64,000 nt of DNA, from the NCBI GenBank assembly GCA_000648925.1, contig JFHF01000002.1, positions 62,001-126,000 of the forward strand, read 5' to 3'. This document shows positions 17,296 through 25,256 of this stretch, in pieces. Both the position numbers and the translations under genes were made by a program. The stretch comes from Caballeronia jiangsuensis (GTDB lineage: Bacteria > Pseudomonadota > Gammaproteobacteria > Burkholderiales > Burkholderiaceae). Every line of letters starts with the position of its first letter. Within the stretch, counting starts at the first letter, position 1. The notes below the pieces were generated by a model. The model saw only the letters and a program-made list of their open reading frames with translations. It was not told where the DNA came from and ran no database searches.

Positions 17296-18950
17296 CGCTC
17301 AACAAGATCACGTCCCAGCGAGGAATCAGCATCGGCGAGGCGGCCAAACGCGTCGCGGATCTCGGCTGGACACCCAGTTACGTTCAGGAAGCGATGACCT
17401 TCCCGACCGACTACAAGATCAGCAAGGCGCCACGCGATCCCATGAAGCAGGTGCTGCGCTCGTATTTCCCGATGCAGGAGGAGAAGGACAACCGCGTCTA
17501 CGGCGCGCTCGACGCGGCGTTGCGCGGCGACATGTTCCGTAATGTCGAGCCGCGCTGGGTCGAGTGGATGAAGCTGTTCCTCGCGATCATCCCGTTTCCG
17601 GAAATCTCCGCCGCACGCTCGATGGCGATGCTCGGCCGTCTCGCGCCCGGCGAAGAACTGCGCACCGGCTTCACGATGCAGATGGTCGATGAGTTTCGCC
17701 ACTCGACGATCCAGATGAATCTGAAGAAGTGGTACATGGAGAACTACATCGACCCGGCGGGCTTCGATATCACGGAAGCAGCGTTCGGCAAGTGCTACGC
17801 GACGACCATCGGCCGGCAGTTCGCGGAAGGCTTTCTGACGGGCGATGCCGTGACGGCCGCCAACGTGTTCCTGCAGGTGGTCGCGGAAACCGCCTTCACC
17901 AACACGCTGTTCGTGGCGATGCCATCGGAAGCGGCGCGCAACGGCGACTATGCGTTGCCGACCGTGTTCCTCTCGGTGCAGTCGGATGAGAGCCGGCACA
18001 TCGGCAATGGTCACTCGCTGATGATGTCGGTCATCAACGATCCGGACAATCACCTGCTGCTCGAACGCGATCTGCGCTATGCGTTCTGGCAGAACCACGC
18101 CATCGTCGATGCGGCCATCGGCACGTTCATCGAGTACGGCACGACCGATCGCGACAAGAAGAAGGAGTCGTATGCGGAGTTGTGGCACCGGTGGATCTAC
18201 GAGGATTACTACCGCACCTACATGCTGCCGCTCGAAAAGTACGGCATCAAGATTCATCACGACGATGTCGCCGCCGCGTGGGATCGCCTCGTCAAGAAGA
18301 ACTACGTGCACAAGGTCGCGCAATTCTTCTCGGTCGGCTGGCCGGTGAACTTCTGGCGCATCGAGGCGCAAACGGAGAAGGACTTCGAGTGGTTCGAGCA
18401 TAAGTATCCGGGCTGGTACGCGGAGTTCGGCGACTACTGGAAGTGGTATGCGAAGAAGAGCGTGCCGGGCGAAACCAACATGCTGTTCGATCAGGAGAAC
18501 GGCTATGTGTATCCGCATCGGTGCTGGAGCTGCCTCGTGCCGTGTCTGATCCGCGAGGACTTCTGTGTCGATGAAGTCGACGGCAAGCTCTATACGTACT
18601 GCTCGGAGCTGTGCCGCTGGACGCACAAGGTCGCGTTCGCGTCGGAATACGAAGGCCGTCCGACGCCCGCGATGGGCCGCTTCAGCGGCCGCCGCGAATG
18701 GGAAGAGGTCTATCACGGCTGGGATCTCGCGGATTGCATCAAGGATCTCGGCTTCGTTCGCAGCGACGGCAGGACGCTCGTGCCGCAACCGCATCTGCGC
18801 TTCGACAACCGCGACATGTGGACGCTCGACCATGTTCGCGGCCACACCATCCAGAGTCCGATCGTGCTGTTGCGGGAGATGACGCCGGAGCAGCGCGAGA
18901 AGCACATCGCGGAATATCGCGCGGGCTTCACGATCAATCCGTGCAGTTGA
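17280..18950 (+). CDS. mimA: Soluble diiron monooxygenase hydroxylase, large (alpha) subunit
   Basis: A 556-residue catalytic subunit of a propane/acetone-phenol type soluble diiron monooxygenase (MimA/PrmA). All six iron ligands are visible: E108, E138 and H141 (MVDEFRH) in one half, and E203, E237 and H240 (QSDESRH) in the other. A C-terminal cysteine cluster (YVYPHRCWSCLVPC...FC...YCSELC) matches this subgroup. AGGAG at 17269-17273 precedes ATG 17280. It hydroxylates alkanes, ketones or phenols with O2. The substrate here is not defined by sequence. Confidence 0.95.
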   Translation: MSEALTLNKITSQRGISIGEAAKRVADLGWTPSYVQEAMTFPTDYKISKAPRDPMKQVLRSYFPMQEEKDNRVYGALDAALRGDMFRNVEPRWVEWMKLFLAIIPFPEISAARSMAMLGRLAPGEELRTGFTMQMVDEFRHSTIQMNLKKWYMENYIDPAGFDITEAAFGKCYATTIGRQFAEGFLTGDAVTAANVFLQVVAETAFTNTLFVAMPSEAARNGDYALPTVFLSVQSDESRHIGNGHSLMMSVINDPDNHLLLERDLRYAFWQNHAIVDAAIGTFIEYGTTDRDKKKESYAELWHRWIYEDYYRTYMLPLEKYGIKIHHDDVAAAWDRLVKKNYVHKVAQFFSVGWPVNFWRIEAQTEKDFEWFEHKYPGWYAEFGDYWKWYAKKSVPGETNMLFDQENGYVYPHRCWSCLVPCLIREDFCVDEVDGKLYTYCSELCRWTHKVAFASEYEGRPTPAMGRFSGRREWEEVYHGWDLADCIKDLGFVRSDGRTLVPQPHLRFDNRDMWTLDHVRGHTIQSPIVLLREMTPEQREKHIAEYRAGFTINPCS

Positions 18951-18959
18951 GACGGGCCT

Positions 18960-18991
18960 GCGGCCCGCTGCGTTCGTGCGCAGCGGGCCGC
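18960..18991 (+). promoter_or_regulatory. Strong intercistronic hairpin between mimA and mimB
   Basis: A 13-bp perfect stem, GCGGCCCGCTGCG pairing with CGCAGCGGGCCGC around the loop TTCGTG, starting 9 bases after the mimA stop and ending 7 bases before mimB ATG 18999. No T-run follows and the operon continues, so a transcript-stabilising or translation-attenuating element is likelier than a terminator. Confidence 0.75.
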
Positions 18992-18998
18992 GACGAGC

Positions 18999-20054
18999 AT
19001 GGGAAAACCTATGAGCGATTCGAATCAGACGCATACGGTCCGCTTCGAGCCGGTCGGCGTCGAGATGTCCGTCGCGGAGGGCGAGACGGTGCTGGAGGCC
19101 GCGTTCCGGCAGGGCATCGCCGTCATGCACGGATGCAAGGAAGGGCAGTGCAGCAGTTGCAAGTCGCTGCTCGTGGAGGGCGACGTCGAGCTGAAGAAGT
19201 ATTCGACCTTCGCGCTGCCCGACTACGAAAAGGAGTCGGGTCATATTCTGCTGTGCAGGACACTCGCCTACAGCGACCTGACCGTCGAGCTGCTGAACTT
19301 CGACGAAGACCTGATGCGCCGTTCGATACCCGTAGCCGAATACGACGCGACGGTCACGAGCATCGCGCCGCTCACGCACGACATCCGTCTGCTCGAAGTC
19401 GAACTGAGCCGTCCTTTGCGCTTCTGGGCCGGCCAGTACGTCGATCTGACGATCCCGTCCGCGGGCATCACGCGCTCGTTCTCGATGGCCAATCCGCCCG
19501 ATGGCGAAAGGCGGCTGCGCTTCATCATCAAGAAGTATCCGAACGGCGCGTTCTCTTCGCTGCTCGACGATGGCCTCGCGCCCGGCGACCGGCTCGTTGC
19601 CAAAGGCCCTTACGGCACGTGTTTTCGGCGCGAGGATCAGCCCGGCCCGATGGTGCTGGTCGGCGGCGGTTCGGGCATGTCGCCGTTGTGGTCGATCCTG
19701 CAGGATCACATGCAAAGCGGCGAAGAACGGCCCGTGCGCTTCTTCTACGGCGCGCGCACCCGCCGCGACCTGTTCTATCTCGACGAGTTCGCGGACTTCG
19801 CCGAACGGCTGCCGGACTTCCGCTTCATTCCGGCGTTGTCGAATGCCGAACCCGGCGACGACTGGACGGGCGACACGGGTTTCATCCATGAAGTCGTGAG
19901 CCGTACGTTGCGCGCGGAATCGCTCGCGGGCGACATCGACGCCTACGCATGCGGTCCCACGGCGATGATCGACGCCGTGATTCCGGCGTTGCAGATGGCG
20001 GGCGTGGAACCGGAGCGGCTCTTCTTCGACAAGTTCACTCAGGCGGTCCGATGA
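18999..20054 (+). CDS. mimB: Monooxygenase NADH reductase subunit
   Basis: A 351-residue FNR-type reductase with an N-terminal plant-type [2Fe-2S] domain (C46, C51, C54, C86), an FAD domain with RSFSMANPP, and an NAD domain with VGGGSGMSPLW and AYACGPTAMI. It passes electrons from NADH to the MimA diiron site. ATG 18999 lies just after the hairpin. ATG 19011 (MSDSNQ) is an alternative start, and neither has a strong Shine-Dalgarno, so the hairpin may set low expression relative to mimA. Confidence 0.93.
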   Translation: MGKPMSDSNQTHTVRFEPVGVEMSVAEGETVLEAAFRQGIAVMHGCKEGQCSSCKSLLVEGDVELKKYSTFALPDYEKESGHILLCRTLAYSDLTVELLNFDEDLMRRSIPVAEYDATVTSIAPLTHDIRLLEVELSRPLRFWAGQYVDLTIPSAGITRSFSMANPPDGERRLRFIIKKYPNGAFSSLLDDGLAPGDRLVAKGPYGTCFRREDQPGPMVLVGGGSGMSPLWSILQDHMQSGEERPVRFFYGARTRRDLFYLDEFADFAERLPDFRFIPALSNAEPGDDWTGDTGFIHEVVSRTLRAESLAGDIDAYACGPTAMIDAVIPALQMAGVEPERLFFDKFTQAVR

Positions 20055-20095
20055 TCGATTCATCGGTGCACAAGGCTAAGTAAAGGAGACGCGAC

Positions 20096-21181
20096 ATGAG
20101 TACAGTGACGGAGCAGTCGGCAGCGCTCAAGTCGGGCGCCGCGGGCGCGGCGCAATTCGTGGGCTGGGACAGCCGCAAGTACAACTATTTCGAGCCGAAG
20201 GGCCGCAAGGCGAGCCATTACGAGGACATGACCGTCGATGTGCAGCCGGACCCGAAGCGTTATCTGATTCAGGACTGGATCCTTCAGTTCGCCGACGGCA
20301 CGCCGACCTACTCGGAAACGTGGACCGCGGCGAAAAGCTCGGACTGGCACACGTTCCGCGCGGTCGACGAGGAATGGGAGCGCACGCATTATCAGCGTCA
20401 GTCGACCATTGTCGGGATGATTACGAATGCGATCGCCAATGCGCGGCGCACGGGCGCGGTCAAGCGTTTCGACAAGGCGTGGGTGAAGGTGCTAGAGCAG
20501 CATCTGGGCGCCTACAAGCATGCGGAATTCGGGCTCGGCACCGCGACCATGCACGCGCAACGCTACGGCTACACGCAGATGATCAACAGCGCGATCCTGA
20601 CGAACGCGTCGTACAAGCTGCGTTTCGCACAGGACCTGACGCTGTATCTCGGCGAGATCGCGCTCGACCTGCCCGGCTTTGATCTCGATGCGGGCAAGAA
20701 GCACTGGCTCGAAGATCCGCTCTGGCAGCCGACGCGCCTCGCCATCGAGACGATCGGCGGCGCGACCGATTACCTTGAAAAGTATTTCGCCGTCAACGTG
20801 GTGTTCGAGCCGCTCGTGGGAGACCTGTTCCGCAGCGGTTTCATCATGCAGATCGCGGCCGCGCAGAACGACTTCGTGACGCCGACCGTCGTGTCCGCCG
20901 CCGAAGGCGACTACGAGCGCAATCTCGCCAACGCGGTCGAGTTGTTTCATATGCTCGCGAACGATCCGGCGCACGGCGAAGCGAACCGCGCGCTGTTCGG
21001 AGCGTGGCTCGAAAAGCACGGCGCGCTCGCCGCGGACGCGGCCCGGCACTTGCAGCCGATCTGGTCGATTCCCCATGCGAAGGCGGCGCAATTCACCGAT
21101 TGCCTGAACAGTTCCGTCGAGCGTGCGCAACTGATCGCCAAGGAGATCGGCATTCCGTCTTCACTCGCGATCGAAGCCTGA
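20096..21181 (+). CDS. mimC: Soluble diiron monooxygenase hydroxylase, small (beta) subunit
   Basis: 361 residues of the all-helical hydroxylase beta subunit (MimC/PrmC). It lacks diiron ligands and packs against MimA. Family landmarks are the N-terminal SRKYNYFEPKGRKASHYEDMT and the central HAEFGLGTATMHAQRYGYTQ. AAGGAG nine bases before ATG. Forty-one bases after mimB. Confidence 0.93.
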   Translation: MSTVTEQSAALKSGAAGAAQFVGWDSRKYNYFEPKGRKASHYEDMTVDVQPDPKRYLIQDWILQFADGTPTYSETWTAAKSSDWHTFRAVDEEWERTHYQRQSTIVGMITNAIANARRTGAVKRFDKAWVKVLEQHLGAYKHAEFGLGTATMHAQRYGYTQMINSAILTNASYKLRFAQDLTLYLGEIALDLPGFDLDAGKKHWLEDPLWQPTRLAIETIGGATDYLEKYFAVNVVFEPLVGDLFRSGFIMQIAAAQNDFVTPTVVSAAEGDYERNLANAVELFHMLANDPAHGEANRALFGAWLEKHGALAADAARHLQPIWSIPHAKAAQFTDCLNSSVERAQLIAKEIGIPSSLAIEA

Positions 21182-21216
21182 GACTCGATTGAATCCACCG
21201 CGAACAGGAGCAGCTC

Positions 21217-21570
21217 ATGTCAGTGCATACCGACAACATCTTCAAGTCGATCAAGGATCTTCGCTTCGAGCAGACCATCTCGCATCAGTGCGGCGTGACG
21301 ATGAACGACAGCGTCGAGGCTCGCGCGATCGCCGAGCTCATGGGAACCAAGCCGGGCATCACGGTCACGTATCTGCCGGCGATGATCCGCATCGACGGGC
21401 AGGACAAGATCGAATTCAGGATGGGCGAAATCAGCGAAGTGCTGGGCCGCGAGATGACGCCTCATCTGTTCGAGATATCGACGTCGACGCATTACGGCCG
21501 CATGGTGATGGTCGATGACGACACCGTCGTGCTGTTCGGCAACATGGAAGACGCGATGGCCTACGAATGA
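21217..21570 (+). CDS. mimD: Monooxygenase coupling/effector protein
   Basis: A 117-residue cofactor-less MmoB/DmpM-type effector that tunes O2 and substrate access at the diiron site. SVEARAIAELMGTKPGITVTYLPAMIRIDGQDKIEF and the ending VVLFGNMEDAMAYE are typical. It follows mimC by 35 bases with AGGAGCAG ahead of the start. Confidence 0.92.
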   Translation: MSVHTDNIFKSIKDLRFEQTISHQCGVTMNDSVEARAIAELMGTKPGITVTYLPAMIRIDGQDKIEFRMGEISEVLGREMTPHLFEISTSTHYGRMVMVDDDTVVLFGNMEDAMAYE

Positions 21571-21630
21571 AAACGCGCGACGGCGCGCCGCGCGCGCGCC
21601 GCTGTCCGGCAACCCCACGGAGACACACAC

Positions 21631-22656
21631 ATGTTCAGAACTCAGGACGGCGAGGAGATTTTCATCATCGACGGGCACGTTCATCTATGGGACGGCAGCA
21701 AGGCGAATCTGAAGAACGTGCACGGCCAGCAGTTCATCGACTGCTTCTATGCGTATCACAAGAATCTGAGCCCGAAGGATTATCTGTGGCCGAAGGAGAA
21801 GTTCGACAAGTACGGCGAAGAAGTCATGTATGAGGACCTGTTCGTCACCGGCTACGACGACATGGCGATCTGCCAGCCGACCTATCTCACCGACTTCTAC
21901 AAGAACGGCTTCAACACCACCGAGGCGAACTACGTGGTGAAGAAGAAGTATCCGCACCGTTTCATCGTGAACGGCGCGTTCGATCCGCGCGATGGCGAAG
22001 CGGGGCTGGAGCGCCTGAACGAGCTTGCCGAGCTATACAAGATTCAGGGCGTGAAGCTCTATACGGCAGAATGGCGCGGCGACAGCAAGGGCTACAAGCT
22101 GTCCGATCCGGGCGCGTATCGCTTTCTGGAGCGATGCGAGCAACTGGGCATCAGGAACATTCACGTGCATAAGGGTCCGACGATTCTGCCGCTCAACCGC
22201 GATGCCTTCGACGTCGCGGATATCGACGATGTCGCGACGAGCTTCCAGGGACTGAACTTCATCGTCGAGCATTGCGGGCTGCCGCGTCTGGACGATTTCT
22301 GCTGGATCGCCACGCAGGAAACGAACGTCTATGGCGGGCTCGCCGTCGTGCTGCCGTTCATCCACACGCGGCCCGAATACTTCGCGCATGTGATTTCAGA
22401 GCTGCTGTTCTGGATCGGCGAGGACCGCATTCTCTACGGCAGCGATTACGCGATCTGGTCGCCCAAATGGCTGATCGAGAAGTTCATGGCGTTCGAGCTG
22501 CCGGAATCGGTCAGCAAGGAAACGGGCGTGAAGCTGACGCTGGAAGCGAAGAAAAAGATCCTCGGGCTGAATGCGGCGCGCCTGTACGGCATCGATATCG
22601 ACGCGCAGAAGAAGCTGCTCGAAGAGGCGCCGCGCGCTGCGGTGGCGCACGCATGA
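21631..22656 (+). CDS. Amidohydrolase-2 family metal-dependent hydrolase (Prm/Mim-associated)
   Basis: A 341-residue TIM-barrel amidohydrolase. Metal-site motifs are IIDGHVHLWDG (HxH), the NIHVHKGP His, FIVEHCG and ILYGSDYAIW (Asp). A gene of this type accompanies propane-monooxygenase (prm/mim) operons in actinobacteria. Its step is not settled; hydrolysis of a downstream product is plausible. It overlaps the DUF59 gene by four bases. Confidence 0.85.
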   Translation: MFRTQDGEEIFIIDGHVHLWDGSKANLKNVHGQQFIDCFYAYHKNLSPKDYLWPKEKFDKYGEEVMYEDLFVTGYDDMAICQPTYLTDFYKNGFNTTEANYVVKKKYPHRFIVNGAFDPRDGEAGLERLNELAELYKIQGVKLYTAEWRGDSKGYKLSDPGAYRFLERCEQLGIRNIHVHKGPTILPLNRDAFDVADIDDVATSFQGLNFIVEHCGLPRLDDFCWIATQETNVYGGLAVVLPFIHTRPEYFAHVISELLFWIGEDRILYGSDYAIWSPKWLIEKFMAFELPESVSKETGVKLTLEAKKKILGLNAARLYGIDIDAQKKLLEEAPRAAVAHA

Positions 22657-23432
22657 GCGGCGATCGCGCGCAGCAGGTCTGGGCGCGCCTCGCAGCCGTC
22701 GTCGATCCGGAACTCGACGAGCCGGTGACGGAGCTCGGCTTCGTCACCACCGTCGAGGTCGATGCCGAGGGCGGCGTGGACATCGCGTATCGTCTGCCGA
22801 CTTACTGGTGCGCGGCGAACTTCGCGTATCTGATGGCGGCGGACATGCGCGCGGCCGTCGCGGGCCTGCCGTGGGCGACGCGCATCGGCCTCACGCTCGA
22901 CGAGCACATGTACGCGGACGAGATCAATCGCGGCACGGCGCAGAACCTGTCGTTCCAGCGGGCCTTCGGAGACGCCGCCAGCGACGATCTCGACGAGGTG
23001 CGCCGGACGTTTCTCGTCAAGGCGTTCCAGCGCAGGCAGGAGGCGCTGCTGTCGCATCTGCTCGCCAAAGGGCACGAAGCGGCGAAGCTGCTTGCGCTCG
23101 CCACGGACGAGCTTGCCGCGCTCGGCGACGATCCCGAAACCGGGCGTCTCATCCGGCGATACCTGGAGCGCCGTGATGTCTTTACGCACGAACTCGCCTT
23201 CGTCGATACCAACAGCACGCCCATCGATCCCTCGACGCTCGGCGCCTATCTGCGCGCGCTGCGGCGCGTGGGCGTGAATGCCGAATTCAACAGCGCGCTC
23301 TGCCGTGGCCTGCTCGCGGCCCGCTACGGCGAAGTCGAGGAGCAGCCGATTCGTTTTTTCCCGCGACCGCTCGAAGCAGACAACCATAAACCGGAGACAG
23401 GAGCACACGATGCCCAACATCATGCTGCATGA
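22653..23432 (+). CDS. MIP18/DUF59-type iron-sulfur assembly protein with extended C-terminus
   Basis: A 259-residue protein. The N-terminal 90 residues resemble the MIP18/DUF59 metal-sulfur assembly domain (VVDPELDEPVTELGFV, RLPTYWCAANFAYL with one Cys). The C-terminal 165 residues are helical and not recognised. ATG 22653 overlaps the amidohydrolase stop. Its position before a dedicated GroEL suggests a part in building the diiron or Fe-S centres of the monooxygenase. That role is inference. Confidence 0.75.
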   Translation: MSGDRAQQVWARLAAVVDPELDEPVTELGFVTTVEVDAEGGVDIAYRLPTYWCAANFAYLMAADMRAAVAGLPWATRIGLTLDEHMYADEINRGTAQNLSFQRAFGDAASDDLDEVRRTFLVKAFQRRQEALLSHLLAKGHEAAKLLALATDELAALGDDPETGRLIRRYLERRDVFTHELAFVDTNSTPIDPSTLGAYLRALRRVGVNAEFNSALCRGLLAARYGEVEEQPIRFFPRPLEADNHKPETGAHDAQHHAA

Positions 23433-25047
23433 CGAAGAAGCGCGCGCGGCGCTCGGACGCGGCGTCGGCAAGCTCGCGCGCGCGGTGAGCGCCACGCTCG
23501 GGCCGAAAGGCATGAACGCGATCATCGACCGGCCGATCGGCTCGCCGATCATCTCGCGCGACGGCGTGAGCATCGCGAGCGAGATCGAGCTGGAAGATCC
23601 GTTCGAGAACATCGGCGCACAGGTCGTGCGCGAAGTCTCGAAGCAGACCAATGAAGTCGCCGGCGATGGCACGACCACGGCCACCGTGCTCGCGGATACG
23701 CTCGTGCAGCAAGGTCTCGAATGTCTCGCGGACGGCGCGAATCCGGTCGAGCTCGTGCAGGGGCTCGACGCGGCGGTGAACGAAGTCATCGCTACGCTCA
23801 GGCGCGCAGCCACGCCGCTGCGCGGGCCGGAGGAAGTGCGCGCGGTCGCCGTGGTCGCGGCCAACGACGACTTCACCGGCGGTCTCGTCGCTGAGGCGCT
23901 GGAGCGCGTGGGGCCGGACGGCATCGTCGATGTCGAGTACGGCACGACCGTGGAGACGCGGCTCGAAGTGGTCGACGGCATGGCGTTCGATCGCGGCTAT
24001 CTCTCGCATCACATGGTCACGGATATAGAACGCATGCAGGTGGTGCTCGACAGCCCGCTCATCCTGATGACCGACCAGCGCCTGCAAAACCAGGCCGAAG
24101 TGACGGCGCTGCTCGCGCTCGCGAACGAGAGCAAGCGGCCGCTGCTGATCATCGCGGAAGAGGTCGCGCCCGCGTGCGTGGTCACGCTGCTCGCGAGCCG
24201 CGACAACGGCGGGCCCGCGGTCGCGGCGATTCATCCGCCCGAATACGGCCACTGGCGCAAGGCCATGCTGGAGGACATCGCGATCGTCACCGGCGGGCGC
24301 GTCATCGCGCGCGATCTCGGCGGCAGGCTCGAAGCCGTCGAAATGCGCGATCTGGGCAGCGCGCGGCAGGTCCGCATATCGTCCAACCAGACCATCATCA
24401 CCGCGGGCGGCGGCGATCCGGCGGCGGTGGCGGCGCGCCGTCAGCAGGTCGCGCGTCAGTACGAGATGGCGCCGGAGAACGTCGAGCGCGACAAGTTCGA
24501 AGTCCGGATGGCGAAGCTTTCGGGCGGCACCGCGATGATCCTCGCCGGCGGCGCGACGCCGGTCGAGCAGAAGCGCCGTCTGCATCTGATCGAGGATTCG
24601 ATCAACGCGGCGCGCGCCGCGATCGCGGAAGGGATCGTGCCTGGAGGAGGCACGGCGTTGCTGCGCGCATCGGCGCAACTGGACGATCTGATCGGACGCA
24701 CGCGCGGCGCGGCGCAACTCGGCGCGCTGCTGCTCAAGCGGGCGCTGGAGAAGCCGCTCTTCACGATCGCGTCGAATTGCGGGCTGGACGGCCATGCGAT
24801 CGTCGCGCAGGTGGCGACGGCGGGCCGCGGCGTCGGACTCGATGCGCGCACCGGCGAGATCGTCGATCTGCTGGAGCGCGGCATCATCGATCCGGTGAAG
24901 GTGACGTATAGCGCGGTGCGCAATGCGGCATCCGTCGCCGGGCTGATCCTGACGACCCAGACGCTGATCGCCAAGAAGCCCGATTTCGCCGATCCGACAG
25001 CCGGGCCGGCGCTCGGTGCGGGCGCCGAACTGCTCGGGAGAAAATAG
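23410..25047 (+). CDS. groEL: Dedicated chaperonin GroEL (MimG-like)
   Basis: A 545-residue chaperonin with SATLGPKGMNAIID, the ATPase motif VAGDGTTTATVLAD and the late GIVPGGGTALLRA. It differs from housekeeping GroEL: a divergent N-terminus and no GGM-repeat tail (it ends AGAELLGRK). ATG 23410 lies inside the last 23 bases of the DUF59 gene, with GGAG motifs upstream. Mycobacterial MimG folds MimA, so the same client is likely. No groES is in the window; it must borrow one from elsewhere. Confidence 0.92.
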   Translation: MPNIMLHDEEARAALGRGVGKLARAVSATLGPKGMNAIIDRPIGSPIISRDGVSIASEIELEDPFENIGAQVVREVSKQTNEVAGDGTTTATVLADTLVQQGLECLADGANPVELVQGLDAAVNEVIATLRRAATPLRGPEEVRAVAVVAANDDFTGGLVAEALERVGPDGIVDVEYGTTVETRLEVVDGMAFDRGYLSHHMVTDIERMQVVLDSPLILMTDQRLQNQAEVTALLALANESKRPLLIIAEEVAPACVVTLLASRDNGGPAVAAIHPPEYGHWRKAMLEDIAIVTGGRVIARDLGGRLEAVEMRDLGSARQVRISSNQTIITAGGGDPAAVAARRQQVARQYEMAPENVERDKFEVRMAKLSGGTAMILAGGATPVEQKRRLHLIEDSINAARAAIAEGIVPGGGTALLRASAQLDDLIGRTRGAAQLGALLLKRALEKPLFTIASNCGLDGHAIVAQVATAGRGVGLDARTGEIVDLLERGIIDPVKVTYSAVRNAASVAGLILTTQTLIAKKPDFADPTAGPALGAGAELLGRK

Positions 25048-25256
25048 GCCGCCCGCCTTGTGCGTCGCGACACGCGTCCGGCCGCCGGAAGCGTCTTCCC
25101 AAAAGGACGTGGCGCACGCGTGAGGTCTATACTCAGCGGACGATGCCGCGCAGCCGCCGGGCGCTTCGCCCGGGGCTGGCCGGCACGCCCTCGCGAGTCG
25201 CGCCGAGGTCCGCCGCAGAGCGGGCCGCGCGTCCCCACCTCGCACGGAGGAGACAC

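Noticed and set aside
17292-20063. A 923-codon open frame on the minus strand opposite mimA-mimB, and similar long antisense frames at 8735-10996, 24456-26933 and 2593-4590
   Set aside because: They lie opposite genes with clear family motifs, have compositionally biased Arg/Ala/His-rich translations and no recognisable domain or ribosome-binding site. Long antisense frames are expected at this GC content.
25064-25071. GTCGCGAC palindrome between groEL and the activator, considered as a third activator site
   Set aside because: It has only 8 bp, without the spacing of the 15-base dyad at 15266; such GC palindromes are frequent by chance here.
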